Assembly: GCF_026151205.1 (NCBI RefSeq)
Contig: NC_087074.1
Coordinates: 5,024,001-5,084,000, forward strand
Length of the DNA: 60,000 nt
Direction of reading: 5' to 3'
Origin: Bolinopsis microptera
Lineage: Eukaryota; Ctenophora; Tentaculata; Lobata; Bolinopsidae
The notes beneath the pieces were generated by a model. That model searched no databases. It was given only the letters and a program-made list of their open reading frames with translations, and had not been told where the DNA came from. Within the stretch, counting starts at the first letter, position 1. Each line of letters starts with the position of its first letter. The position numbers were made by a program, and so were the translations under genes. Positions 11,677-51,204 of this stretch are shown piece after piece.

Positions 11677-12594
11677 TCTCTTGTTCTTCTAAAACGAACA
11701 GCAGACTGAAAGAAATAAAATGATCCCGGTAGAGTGATGCCGGTGGCAGGTATTTCCAAGCTGTCAGCTAACCTGTCACGTGACTAGCTGGATGCAGTGC
11801 CTGTCATCACGTGACCAGGTCATCATTCTGGCTTGCTCCTCGTGCTGACTAAACACTTTCAGACCTCTCCTAGAGATTGAGAAATTCTCTCTGGAACGAC
11901 ACACCATTTGGTGAGGCACCGCTCAAATTTCAAACCTGGATCGGGAGTAAATTAGCTGGATGGAGGGTGAGTTAGTTTTAAATTATTATAGAGAGTGGAT
12001 AAAAAGCTATCCGACCTCATGGGAAAGTAAAACATCAGGTTTTAACTTGTATTATATTTTAGTTTTATATTAATTGTAGAAACTAGACAGTCAAATTGAG
12101 TGGGTGAGCTCGAGGTTACAAGTCATTATTCTGTAATATAGCTTAATATAGTGCAGAACTTAAAGAACTTACAGAACAAATAAAATGTTTTATAACCAGC
12201 AGAACAATTCCAATGATTTATAGCAATTTCTAAAATTAAACACAACTAAACTAAACTCTCAAATACAATAAGAAAAATAAAATCCCTGTCTCATTTTGCG
12301 AGGCATGTATAAATCGAAGAGACGTTTTGTTGACAGATAATATTTGTATTAATATTATTGGTAATATCATTACAGAATGAGATCCATGCAAATATAAGTT
12401 TGCTTAACTCAATCGTTTTAAAGTTTCATTGCACTTTTGAATTGCAACTGTACGAGCTTACAGTAGATTATCTGATGGATTATAAAATCGAGCTAAGATT
12501 TTCAGTTGATAAAGCAGACTCCCATCAAAAGCCCACAAAACCTATATCTCGATATCTTACTACCCATTACATATACTTACTACATTATATTGTA

Positions 12595-39475
<26,881 letters not shown>

Positions 39476-39998
39476 CCTATGTGGGATATTCAGACAATCC
39501 AGTTAACGACTTGAATTTACATCAGTTTTTCTATTGATCTACAATATACACTGACAACCTGTGGATAGTACATTATATTTTTGTAAGTCGAAACAAGCAT
39601 GAGATCTTATTGATAATCAAATACAATAGAATTTATTTCTTCAAGAGTGTTTGAGGGTACAACTGATTTTTTTCAAGAAGGAGGCCTCTTCCAATTTCCA
39701 TTAAGGGTACAATATTTTTCACTTTGCTCAAAAATGATGACAATGAAACTAAGAACACTAGCAATAAAACATATTAAGATGCATTTTTCATATCATCAGG
39801 CTAAAAGTTTGACATGAGGTAGCTACAATCGAAAAATGCGAATCACATATTCATAATATCTGTTTGCAATATCACGTCTGTTGTCCAACTCAATACTCTA
39901 CGCTATGTAACTCTGGAGTGGGGGGGGGGGGGGGCTCTTAAAACATATAAATGATAAAGGTTTTATAAGAAGGAGCTTTAAAAATACATGCACGTATT
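39476..39998. other. 5' flank of the ten-exon gene
   Basis: AT-rich sequence upstream of the start codon at 39475, presumably holding the promoter and 5' untranslated region. It has a poly-G run near 39920 but no motif I can call. Any first non-coding exon is not visible. Confidence 0.4.
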
Positions 39999-40202
39999 GT
40001 GTGTATCGTCTTCAGCTGGGGATACAAGGAGGACTACAGCCAGGTGATGTTTAACATCAGGACACGCCTGAGCATGGATATAATGAGGAGTGTGCTAGTG
40101 GCAGTTAGAGGTGTACGTGGCAAGGCAAAGAAGGCATGGACCGCTCCTATATCCAATTTCTCCTTCAACCTGATACCTGAGGAGAAGAGCTACGAGGGAT
40201 AG
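39999..40202 (+). pseudogene. Orphan 3' exon-like open frame
   Basis: A good acceptor (CGTCTTCAG at about 40016) is followed by an open frame beginning WGYKEDYSQVMFNIRTRLSM and ending SYEG at a TAG. The pattern of basic and aliphatic residues looks coding and faintly recalls C-terminal segments of hAT-type transposases, but I cannot confirm that. No upstream exon on the plus strand is visible before the divergent gene at 39475, so this is probably a stranded last exon or a retrocopy fragment. Confidence 0.3.
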
Positions 40203-41100
40203 ATTAAGATGATATTGTTCAGGATTTACAATCGTGCTCTGCCAAATGCATCACTTGATTTAGTTTATTGTTTATATACTGTTTGAAGAGGTGATTATAA
40301 ATGAAATAGTAGTGTCAATGATTGTGGGTGTGTGAGTGTGAGGGTGGAGTGAAAGAGGTGGAAAAGTTGAATTTTAACAGTACAATATCATAAAAACTAA
40401 AAGACTCTTAAAAACTTAAAGAGTATGCTTCTGAGTTAGGGAAAGAAATGCCAGAAGGCCTGGACTTATGCTATCTTAGGAAATATGGGTCCCAGAGTAA
40501 GCTACATTTAGGGGAACTGTCGGTTCTGTTCATGGAAAGTTGTCATATCTGTATCACAGCATGTTCTGTCAAATCAAGGTATGTAAACAGGTCGATCATG
40601 ACATAAAAAGAATTAAAAACGATATACACAAAATATCATAATGACCCTATATAAAATGAAACCGTCAAAAATGTAATACATATTCCCCTATACTTTTAAA
40701 ATATTGACTGAACCACTAGAAATTCATAATTGGCTTTGTGGCTCAAAATTTAAGTTTAGACTCCCAATATCTAAAAATGTCTACCTTGCACCTCTTATCT
40801 GTCTCCAAAAGAGAAATCACTGTTGTTCTAACGATTTCGAATCGAAGACACTTCTTTATATATCCAACCGCATTTGAATATCTTTGACCTGTGTGATATT
40901 CCATCTTACTGGCCAGCTCGTGAAATTTTGAAAAAACTTTTGAAAAATGTTGTCCTTCAAATATTATAATTTTGGTACCAAAAGTTGCGTTTGCTTTGAC
41001 TATATATATATCCAAAACTGAAAGCAGCATAATAAAAGCGACGTTATTAAAAATATGAAATGGCGTTTTATAAGCTACACTCAAAAAAACAACTTCATTT
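40203..41100. other. Intergenic DNA, nothing recognised
   Basis: AT-rich sequence. A 154-codon minus-strand open frame crosses it but runs through a transposon end and shows no family features. Confidence 0.4.
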
Positions 41101-41109
41101 GGTGTCGGC

Positions 41110-41399
41110 CAGTTGCGTAACGTTGCCTGTTGGCGCCCCCCTGCCGAAAAGGCGCCCCCCTGTTGGCGCCCCCTCCCCTTTTGGTGCCCCTCCCTAAAAT
41201 TGAACAAATTAGGTGATTTTAGAAGATACGCCGGTAAAAATCTCTAAAAAGTGTGTATCTAGAGCAAAACGCGCAGTTTTGCTAGTACTTTAGTTAAGTT
41301 TTCGAAATTGTCCCACATTCAAACGACGATTTGGCGCCCCCCTAAGACGGCGCCCCCCTGCACAGCGGGGTCAGCAGGGTCCTTCGTTACGCCACTGGA
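41110..41399. mobile_element. hAT-like MITE with CAGTKGCGTAACG ends
   Basis: The left end CAGTTGCGTAACG and the right end CGTTACGCCACTG are inverted copies with one difference. The direct repeat TGTCGGCC flanks the element at 41103-41110 and 41401-41408, an 8-bp duplication of the hAT type. Inside are several GGCGCCCCCCT blocks. Confidence 0.7.
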
Positions 41400-41471
41400 C
41401 TGTCGGCCTAATTACAACATTGAACACAATAAAATTTATTCAAAGATAGCTGTTACTATATTTGTAGGTTT

Positions 41472-41635
41472 ATTAACGGGTGAAACTCGTGAAATATTTG
41501 TTCCATATATATTAGGACCGTCGACGTCGTCGACGAGTCGAACTCGGCGCGCGTCTTAGTCAGTTGTAAACTTACAATTTGGACTCGTCGACGGTAATAT
41601 TTGAAACAAATATTTTACGAGTATCACCCGTTAAT
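41472..41635. mobile_element. 164-bp hairpin element with GTCGAC-rich core
   Basis: ATTAACGGGTGAAACTCGTG on the left pairs with the inverted copy on the right (two mismatches), and the pairing continues through AAATATTTGTT to CCGTCGACG. The core is CpG-rich, unlike the AT-rich surroundings. Confidence 0.65.
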
Positions 41636-41875
41636 TACTATCCATATATCTATATATATTATAGAAGGTACACGATGAAAACACGCCAATCAATTTATAT
41701 TAAATAACATTTTGTGCTTATGCTGTTGACACACGCTGTCACGTTATGAAACTTTTTTGATCGCCGGCCGGCTAGGCTTCAGCTTTGCGTGCACGATCAT
41801 CATAACTAGGTCATAGGTATACAGTATACAACGTGTAACAAATATGCTGTTTTGTGTTATATCACGTTGTGACCC

Positions 41876-42065
41876 CTTGTCATATAATACGTTGTATGAC
41901 CCGCCGTTGTATGACCCGCCGCACACGAGTGTGCGGCTCCCCCTGTATCGTAGAAACTCTACAGTGAAGCGATAGTGGGGGTGATACGAGTAACCCCCAC
42001 GGTCGTTTCACTATGGTGGTCGTAGAGTTTCTACGATACAGGCGGGTCATTCAACGTATGACAAG
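41876..42065. mobile_element. 190-bp palindromic MITE
   Basis: The outer ends CTTGTCATA and TATGACAAG, the inner block TGTATGACCCGCC, and the 20-bp block CTGTATCGTAGAAACTCTAC all recur in inverted order. A partial second copy with the same CTGTATCGTAGAAACTCTAC core lies at 42355..42430. Confidence 0.75.
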
Positions 42066-42354
42066 TTTTGTGCATGTTCACAAAATTTGCATTTTCCTTT
42101 TCAATAATTGCGTACGGCAGCCGGCGAGTATGCTTTTGGCTTTGCAATGCGTAACGTGTAACAAAATTTTATTGAACATGAAGCAATTATATTCATTATT
42201 ACATTTACTAAAATAAGTAAAAGTTTAACATGTATTTTTAATAAAAGGCATTTACAGAGGACGTCGCCGCTTCCAGCTTCGACGCGCGCACTGTCAAGCT
42301 TGTTTCAACTAGTTTTATTTCGCGTTCAAAACTATTTTTACTCGATCGCAATTT

Positions 42355-42430
42355 GTCATACACGAGTGCGCGGCTCCCCTGTATCGTAGAAACTCTACAG
42401 TGTGAAACGACGATGGGGGTCACGAGGTGA
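42355..42430. mobile_element. Partial copy of the 190-bp palindromic MITE
   Basis: It shares the CACGAGTG(T/C)GCGGCTCCCC and CTGTATCGTAGAAACTCTAC blocks with the left half of 41876..42065, then diverges after GGGGGT. Confidence 0.65.
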
Positions 42431-43497
42431 TACAAATCGAAATATGATACAAAAATTGCTGGTTTTAAATGCATTTCCCTAAATGTATGCATAATGCATG
42501 TAATATTTTGACCGTAGCTGGCATAATTGTAACATGATTTGATTAAAGTGCAAAGTATTTTCTCCAAACAAATTGCAAAACAACTATAATAACAAATAAG
42601 CTATAAGGAATACAAATTTTAAAGAATAGAATTTTGAATTTTGATCTTTATTACAGATTTTACATATTATAGATAATCATAAAATGCTGTGTGCATAAAT
42701 CATGCTTTTGAGTAAGTTCATTATTTTTTTGAGTCGATGTCATATTACTGCTTGATAGTCATGATACAAGATATCATACAACTCAATTTTGTTTTACTAA
42801 AATATTGAACAAAGTTAACCTGTTTGTACCTTTTGTGTTTTTATTTGTTTACAAATACGTGACATGTTTAACAATTTGATGTTTAACAATTCCCAACACA
42901 TCCAGGTTATCAAATAATGCCCAATACTTGCCCGGGTGCCCTAAACATTCTTCAAGTTGACAACACCGTGCCTTCTAATAGGGTGACTTATATTTACCAA
43001 TGTCTTAAACTTCTAACGAACATATCGTTTAAAGTTGAGTCCGACATTGTTGTTTAATTCCTGTATCCTGTAAGTCGTAAGGGTACTCTTCAGTATACAC
43101 ATATTGTGAAACTGAGTATAAAGTTTGGGTGTGCTAGACGATTCATGCTCCCAAAGATGTATTTTGGGTTACTCTTTACCCGGTGCCCCACTTCCTCTGT
43201 AGCTGTGTGAATTCGTTTCATTTTTGTCCCAGCAGGTCATAGACCAGCAAGTCCCCTAGGATATCTGATCTAAAGTTCGTGCTAGTTATATATCTGAAAA
43301 ATGTTTTTATCTGCTTTAATTGATACTGGTTAAGTTTACTCTAAGATACTTAACCAATATTTTAGCAATAGACCTACTTCTCTGTGAGCATACATTTTAG
43401 TTCATTGTGATTGGGGTACCCACTTAACTGTAAGGCAAGTAAGCCCACAGTGAGCATCCATGGGGCTAATGGGTGGGCTAGCAGTGCAAATTAGTTG
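42431..43497. other. Intergenic DNA, nothing recognised
   Basis: AT-rich sequence with no supported gene or element. Confidence 0.4.
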
Positions 43498-44689
43498 TTC
43501 AGTTAAACAAAAATTCAGTTAAACAAAAATTCAATTTTATGCCATTTATTACAGAGTAAACAAGTTTACAATAAATCAATTTGATATTTAAAGGAATCCT
43601 AATTCAATGTGTGCACAGAGCTTGGTCTACATATATGTGTAGTATGGTTGTCACTCTTTAAATAGATTAGATATAGGTTGACGGGGCAAAGGAGTGTTCG
43701 TGCTGTTCGCTATTGCTCACACCAAACGGCAACCTAGTAAAATTTTTGTATGGACACCGGTCTCCATCACGATACAAAATTAGGATTGAAGAATTTATTG
43801 TATAACTTTTAGTGCAGTGGAGGAAGCGGTGTGGTGCATTAATAGAATGACAGCCTACTGATTTAGAGTTGTTTTTACGTGAGCATAATGGGTATATTTT
43901 TGGACCTAAAGGCTTTACTATGGCAACTTTAAAATTGGTTCATTTAATCATTTATTAAATATCACTTAAAAAATATATAAATCTGGAATCTGTTCACACT
44001 GTGAACCAGTCCTATAAAAAAAAACCTCTTAAATCAAATATTTAAAACGTCTCAATAATGGAAATAGTCATACAATTAAGAAATTTACCAAATTCTTAAT
44101 ATCTACCTTAAGAGAAAAATACCTACCTAAGTCAATGTCTACCTGTAATACACTAAATATTAGGTTAAATACATAGGTGGTGGAGTCAGCACACATTTAC
44201 CAAAATCAAAAATTTTTTAATAGGAGGAACCTGTGGGCCGAGAAGTGAGAACACTGGATTACATTTGTTGAAGGGGATTGTTTTCAAATGACAGCTGCAT
44301 TATGTCATAATCGCTTGAAGTCCATGCTGAATCATTATAAGCATGTTGCAGCTTTAGAAGTGCCTTTTTCAGGCGACTTTTAGCAAGGCTAATCTTGTAG
44401 GAGTAGTCAAAAAGCTTAAGTTTAGGTGCAATTGTGCTCCAGATTTTTGTGGATCTTGATATGAAGTCATTAGATGGGAGTTGTGAAATGAGAGTGGTTT
44501 CCTTTCTAGAAGATGGCTGATAATGCTGTTGCAGTGATGCTGGGCACCTTAATTTCAGTATTTTAAAAACTTCCATAAAAGTGTGATATGTATATAAATT
44601 TTTGAAAGCCAGGATGTTTTGTTGCTTGAAAAGTGGTTTACAGTGCTCTAGTTGGAAGAATGTATGGTCAAGTGCCTGGCTGTCAAACT
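43498..44689 (-). mobile_element. 3' end of a LINE retrotransposon (copy A)
   Basis: On the minus strand the sequence encodes the typical C-terminal end of a LINE reverse-transcriptase polyprotein: CKPLFKQQNILAFKNLY, then a conserved F-x-R-x-x-K-x-W segment (FISRSTKIWSTIAPKLK), stop at 44259. A 0.75-kb 3' untranslated region follows, ending in two to three copies of TGAATTTTTGTTTAAC. The frame runs into the copia insertion at 44690 and resumes beyond it (53940..54033). A second, younger copy sits inside the copia element. I cannot name the clade (CR1/L2/jockey-like). Confidence 0.75.
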
Positions 44690-44872
44690 TGTGAACTTGA
44701 TATTCTCCTATTATATTTTATATGTTTGTATCTATATTTGAATGTGAGTTAATTCCCTATATTTCAGGAGTATGTTATATATATGATGTCTCTGTTAGCC
44801 GTGGGGTCTTTGTATATCTATTGACTTCTTTCCTGACTTATCAACGTGTGTCATTGCTTCTCTGATTTAACA
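44690..44872 (+). repeat. 5' LTR of the copia element
   Basis: Starts TGTGAACTTGATATTCTCC and ends TCTCTGATTTAACA. It is identical by eye to the 3' copy. At 183 bp it is short for copia but within range. Confidence 0.95.
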
Positions 44873-44873
44873 T

Positions 44874-44884
44874 TGGTAGCAGGC
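44874..44884 (+). other. Primer-binding site
   Basis: TGGTAGCAGGC starts two bases after the 5' LTR. TGGTAGCAG is complementary to the 3' end of initiator methionine tRNA, the usual primer for copia elements. Confidence 0.75.
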
Positions 44885-44896
44885 AGCGGTTCAAAA

Positions 44897-47173
44897 ATGA
44901 CAGGTGAAGATAAGGTGGTAGAAAGGAAAGCTGTTGGACCACAAAAGGCCCCACCGGCATACAAGGAAGGTCAGAATTATGAAGACTGGCGGTTGGATAT
45001 TGACCTATGGAATACTTTCACATCCTACGAAAAGAATCGTCGGGCAACTGCATTCCTTTTGGAATTGTCTGAGAGACCGGTGAAGAACCATGTGAGATCG
45101 TTAGGAATAGACGTCTTAACTGCTGATGACGGGTTGGACAAAGTTATAAAACGCCTGGACAGTATATACCAGGAGGACTCATCTCACATGGCATATCGAG
45201 CATATTGTCGATTTGAAAAGTTTGAACGTCAAGAGGGTATGAATCTTCAGGCATTTATTTCTGAATTCGCTAAGTTGTATGAAGACCTGAGGAAACACAA
45301 GATGGAACTGCCAGATGCAATACTAGCATATAGAGTTCTAAACAGTGCAAATCTGTCAAGTGAAAAAGTGGATCTTGCACTGGCAACGGTTAAAGAGTTT
45401 ACATATGCAGAAATGATCTCAACGATATCAAAGATTTTTTCTGTACATGTGAACAGATCAGGACTTGACCAAGTGACGGGGTCTTGTATCAAGACTGAAC
45501 CAGAAGAGTCATGTAATTTTACCTCCCATGGTTACAGACGGAGTAGAGGACAAGATAGAGGAGGTCTCATGAGGAGTAGGGGAACTCTTAGAAATCAGGG
45601 GAATCCGTATGTGAGAGGTAAGAGGCCCAGATCTCAGATCAATTGCTTCAACTGTGGGAAGAATGGTCACTACTCAAGAGAGTGTACTAATCAAGCAGCA
45701 CCAAACCCAAATTGGAGATCTGAACAAGGGACATCGAGAAATTTCTTGGTTCAAGGTCAACCTGCTGAGATGGAAGTAGATGACTCATTGTCACGTACAT
45801 ACATAACATTGCTTACTACAGTGGCTGATCCAGAGTCTGTGCTTTACCAGCAAAACAGTGAAGTGAATTCACTAGTTTTTGAGACTCTTTCTTGTGCAGT
45901 TATCGATTCAGGTTGTACAAAATCTGTCGTTGGCGAGAATTGGGTCAGCCAGTACATAGAAACACTTGATGATGCTGAGAGAGAGATCATGATGTCTTCA
46001 ACTAGCTGCCAGACACCTTTCACGTTTGGAGATGGTAAGTCAGTTGTGTCAAATAAGCTCATTAAAATTCCTGGAAGAATCGGAACCAAAAGAATCTTGA
46101 TTGAGGCAAATGTTGTCAAATGTGATATTCCTCTTCTGCTGAGCAAGCCTGCATTAAAAAAGGTTGGTGCAATCCTTAACTTTCTTGAAGATACTCTCGA
46201 GTTCAATGGAGAGAAAATACCCCTTTTGGAGTGCAAATCTGGACACTATTGTGTGCCTATCTGTAACAAAAAGAGGAGTCTTGTGGACTCCAGTGTGAAA
46301 GTATTTCTCACAGTTACAGATGAAACTTTTGGTGGGAACAACAAAAAGCTTATGGCGAAAAAGGCACTTAAACTCCACAGACAGTTTGCCCATGCACCGA
46401 TGTACAAACTAAAGACCCTCCTAAAGAATGCAGGTTTTGACTCTAAACTATTTCTTGAGGTACTAGAGGATGTATGCCAAAAGTGTGAAGTGTGTCAAAG
46501 ATACTCTAAGCCAAAGCCCAGACCAGTAGTTGGTCTCCCACGAGGAACAGTGTTTAATGATTGTGTAGCTATGGACTTGAAAACGGTCCAGGGAGAGGTA
46601 ACATTTCTGCACATGATTGACTGTGCTACACGATATTCAGTTGCATTGTTGGTTCCAAATAAACGAAAAGAGACAATTGTAGAGGTAATCTGTTCTGGGT
46701 GGATAGCACAGTTCTGGCCTCCCCGCCGTTTTATGGCCGATAATGGAGGGGAGTTTTCTAATGCAGAATATGTAGAAATGTGTGAGAGATTCAATATCGA
46801 ATCACAACAATCGGCAGCTGAAAGTCCTTTTAGCAATGGTATGGTTGAACGCCATCATCAAGTTCTAGCTGAAAGTATGATAAAGACAAAGCAAGATTCG
46901 AATTGTTCGTGGAAAACAGCTTTGAGCTGGGCACTTAGTGCTAAAAACTCTTTACAAATGACGGGTGGGTATTCACCCATGCAGTTGGTTATGGGTGAAA
47001 CTGTAGAGAATCATCTAAGAGCAATGAGGATTGCCAGAGAGGGGTTTATAAGAGCAGAGAATAGTTCCAAGATCATGAGAGCTTTGAAAAGCCAGGTCAG
47101 AACATGTAATGATGTTCATCTCGATCCAGGGGAAAAGATTTTCTATAAAAGAAACAACAGTGACTCCTGGCAT
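44897..47173 (+). CDS. copia gag-protease-integrase, first part of the interrupted polyprotein
   Basis: The start codon at 44897 (MTGEDKVV) follows the primer site; an earlier in-frame ATG lies inside the LTR. Gag is followed by a CCHC zinc knuckle (CFNCGKNGHYSREC, residues 250-263). Next come the aspartic protease DSG (about 337), a pre-integrase zinc motif (H-x-H...C-x-x-C, with LHRQFAHA and CQKCEVCQ) and the integrase core. The integrase catalytic residues are D560, D615 and E651, the classic DD35E spacing. The frame stops at once (TAG) where the foldback element begins after the codon at 47171-47173. Confidence 0.93.
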
Positions 47174-50100
47174 TAGTAAGGGGAAAAGTGGTCGATTTAA
47201 GGGTTCCGTTGGATTTGAATGTTCACAAGGATTTCTCAACGGAATATGGTAGTTAGGACCCCTACGAACATAATTAGACTTGTTGCCAATTTTGTATCTC
47301 AACGGAAACACCACTTTTACCACTTTTTACCACCTTTGTACCACCTTTCTGGTTTGCCAAATATCTTTAGTTGTGAACATCATAGAAGGCTGCAAATTAA
47401 CCTAGAATGTTTATCTTATCAAGGAGTAAAACTTTTGTATCAAAAATTTTTACATCGGACAATCAGCTAATTGGATAATTACCAATTAGTTAATCACCAA
47501 AAAAAGTGAAAATTTTTTATTGGCTTAAAATGATTTAAATCGTTTGAAACACGGAGAAATGTAGTTTTTAGAAAAACTTCAAAAATTTTTCACTTAAAAT
47601 TTTTTTTCGAGACTTGAAAAAAAAGTTTGAAAATTTGAAAATATTTTTTTCCGCCAAAAGTGATCGAATTGCATGAAACGTGGATAAAAATGCTTTGCAG
47701 AAAAACTTCGAAGATTTTTAGATTGGGGAATACTAAAATCATCAATATTTGAAGTTGGAGTTCAGTAAATCTCGACATATTTTAGTAATTAGGAATAGCT
47801 TAGCGGAAAGGGCTGGACCTGAAAAAGGTTAACCACACAATATTAGAGTTTCATAACTAATTACAATACAGCTTTATCAAATTCCACATAAAGAAACAGC
47901 ACAAAAGGACCATTTAAGATCGAACCGATTTTACCTGCTGTACTATCATTTTATTGATTTCAATGATCAAAACCTCTGTCAATCTTGCCAATCTATACCG
48001 GGTATCTGAATGTACCGGACCTCTTATTTACCTCTATAATTAGACCCAGTTGTGCAAGAAATGCGATTTCTCACAGGGGTTTCTTTAAACTGTGCACTTT
48101 TTGTCACTCTCGCAACTCGCAAGAGGCCTGGTATTATAGGGGGGGTATAGGAAGCGAGTGTAAATATACCTTCCATCATCCATTGTGGCTTTTTTGTATT
48201 GTGAATGCGCATGCCGCTTCGTTTGCTATGCCATATACCTCGAATAACCCCCATATGTCATTGCCAGGGTCGGGATAGAGCTGGAGATAGCATTGAAAAG
48301 TTGCTAGAAATAGCTAGATTTAGAGTAAACTGGTGGTAGCTGGGTGGTGCTAGCATGGATGTAGCAGAACGTAGCTACACGGGGTTTCATTGGAGTTGGT
48401 TATTTTAATGGCCAAAGAGTGCCGGAACTAAAGTTACTTAAGATTGCAGTTTAGGGGCAGTGTAAACCACGGTGTAGTCAGGGACACAGAGCTACAGTGC
48501 AGGAGTACTGCAATAGAACAGTGCAAGTGATACAGTCTGCAACAGTAAAACGCCGACGAAGCTAGACTTAGAGTGAACTGATGGAAGCTGGGTGGTGCTA
48601 AAATGGAGGTAGCAGAACGTACTACATGATGAAAACAGGAAAACTAAGGCTGGTTGAGACCTAAAAAGATGTGAATCTGTCCTGATAGATCCAGTGAAGA
48701 GCGAGTAGCGAAGAGTTTGATCACTAACCTAAAGCTCTAAACAAGAAGAGGGCTAAAGAGACTCACTTTGATCAATAAATCCGGTACGGCAAGGTCTGTA
48801 GCCTTGATAAGAAGATACCATGAAGTAATTCATGCAGAAAAGTCGATTTATATAAAGGGTTTCGTTGGATCTAAAAAGGGTGGGTCAGTCTCTCTGTTTT
48901 CATAAGATTCTGATGAAATGCTGTTAAGCTCAGGACGGTGATCTTAATAGGTCGGATAGCTGTATCTGGTTGCTTCCAGCCCACCCTTGTCGCTTGAAAA
49001 TAAGTTCTCACCCCACCTCTTCCAAAAATACAGTTACCAGAGCAGGAAACTCTTCTTCCTCCTCTTCTTTCAACACAAACACAATCAGGTTCCAGCTACT
49101 CTCCTCCTCTGCAGCCACAATCTTATCTCCTTCTTCGGAGTTTTACTGTTGCAGACTGTATCACTTGCACTGTTCTTTTGCAGTACTCCTGCACTGTAGC
49201 TCTGTGTCCCTGACTACACCGTGGTTTACACTGCCCCTAAACTGCAATCTTAAGTAACTTTAGTTCCGGCACTCTTTGGCCATTAAAATAACCAACTCCA
49301 ATGAAACCCCGTGTAGCTACGTTCTGCTACATCCATGCTAGCACCACCCAGCTACCACCAGTTTACTCTAAATCTAGCTATTTCTAGCAACTTTTCAATG
49401 CTATCTCCAGCTCTATCCCGACCCTGGCAATGACATATGGGGGTTATTCGAGGTATATGGCATAGCAAACGAAGCGGCATGCGCATTCACAATACAAAAA
49501 AGCCACAATGGATGATGGAAGGTATATTTACACTCGCTTCCTATACCCCCCCCCCCCCCCCCTATAATACCAGGCCTCTTGCGAGTTGCGAGAGTGACAA
49601 AAAGTGCACAGTTTAAAGAAACCCCTGTGAGAAATCGCATTTCTTGCACAACTGGGTCTAATTATAGAGGTAAATAAGAGGTCCGGTACATTCAGATACC
49701 CGGTATAGATTGGCAAGATTGACAGAGGTTTTGATCATTGAAATCAATAAAATGATAGTACAGCAGGTAAAATCGGTTCGATCTTAAATGGTCCTTTTGT
49801 GCTGTTTCTTTATGTGGAATTTGATAAAGCTGTATTGTAATTAGTTATGAAACTCTAATATTGTGTGGTTAACCTTTTTCAGGTCCAGCCCTTTCCGCTA
49901 AGCTATTCCTAATTACTAAAATATGTCGAGATTTACTGAACTCCAACTTCAAATATTGATGATTTTAGTATTCCCCAATCTAAAAATCTTCGAAGTTTTT
50001 CTGCAAAGCATTTTTATCCACGTTTCATGCAATTCGATCACTTTTGGCGGAAAAAAATATTTTCAAATTTTCAAACTTTTTTTTCAAGTCTCGAAAAAAA

Positions 50101-50517
50101 ATTTTAAGTGAAAAATTTTTGAAGTTTTTCTAAAAACTACATTTCTCCGTGTTTCAAACGATTTAAATCATTTTAAGCCAATAAAAAATTTTCACTTTTT
50201 TTGGTGATTAACTAATTGGTAATTATCCAATTAGCTGATTGTCCGATGTAAAAATTTTTGATACAAAAGTTTTACTCCTTGATAAGATAAACATTCTAGG
50301 TTAATTTGCAGCCTTCTATGATGTTCACAACTAAAGATATTTGGCAAACCAGAAAGGTGGTACAAAGGTGGTAAAAAGTGGTAAAAGTGGTGTTTCCGTT
50401 GAGATACAAAATTGGCAACAAGTCTAATTATGTTCGTAGGGGTCCTAACTACCATATTCCGTTGAGAAATCCTTGTGAACATTCGAATCCAACGGAATGC
50501 CACTTTTCCCCTTACTA
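47174..50517. mobile_element. 3.3-kb foldback element inside copia, about 1.37-kb arms
   Basis: The left arm 47174..48546 and right arm about 49149..50517 are near-identical inverted copies starting TAGTAAGGGGAAAAGTGG. Small indels distinguish them: a 10-base block near the left end and different lengths of a G/C homopolymer at 48138 and 49548. The 0.6-kb centre repeats part of the arm (AAGCTGGGTGGTGCTA). There is no transposase. The target duplication is the 3-bp CAT (47171-47173, 50518-50520); a TA duplication is ruled out because it would put a stop in the copia frame. The arms contain TACCACTTTT-type boxes also found in the element at 54034. Confidence 0.88.
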
Positions 50518-50520
50518 CAT

Positions 50521-51204
50521 GGACCAGGTGTTGTCATAGGTCGGGATGGTCAGACGTTTGTTGTAAAGCATGGATTTCAAATCATCAAGGTACATCCTTG
50601 TCACATTAAGCCAACATATGTCCCTGAATTAGAAGAAACTGGTAATTTGAAGGACAAAAGTGATCCCGTCAGTGTCAAAGCTCCTTCAGAATCGAACGAT
50701 GATGAATTATCTGACTTTGAGAAAAATATGACAAGAACAGAAGAAAGAAATCAGGATGAAAATGACAGTTTGCCATTGGCTCAGGCGCAAATAACTGATG
50801 AAATAGATACTCCTTCTAGTGCTCCTGTAAGCACAGCCAGTGTTAATGGTAATGGAAATAAAAACCTGCCTAAGACGAAAACTTCTGTGATGTACAAACC
50901 CAAGTACCCTGAAGAGGGAGAAGAGGATGTCTGGGAGAAGGCTTACATCCTTAGTAGAGCAGGTAAGGCTGGAGGAAAATACAAAAACTGCCTGAACATT
51001 CAGCTTGATGGGGAGGAAGAAACTCATTGTGTCGACTGGTTTGAGTTAACAGAGGAATGGCACGAAGATACAGAAGAGGAGCAGGAACATGAAGTTATGT
51101 TTACAAGCGTTACAGATTCATGTGAACAAGCAATTGTTGATGCTAAGGAGGCAGAGCTTGAAAAGTTTTGTACCAATAAAGTCTATGAGGAAGTTCCTGA
51201 TGAA
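50521..51204 (+). CDS. copia polyprotein, second part (integrase C-terminus and linker)
   Basis: The frame resumes directly after the CAT duplication with GPGVVIGRDG and VHPCHIKP, the conserved end of copia integrase. An acidic Ser-rich linker follows, then the KVYEEVPDE segment that precedes reverse transcriptase. It is 228 codons with no stop or shift and is cut by the LINE at 51205. Confidence 0.9.

Noticed and set aside
40743-41207. 154-codon minus-strand open frame
   Set aside because: Its first third crosses the C-rich end of a hAT-like MITE; the rest has no splice signals or recognisable motif.
47985-49716. Pairs of identical small open frames on opposite strands
   Set aside because: They are mirror copies in the arms of the foldback element and do not resemble a transposase.
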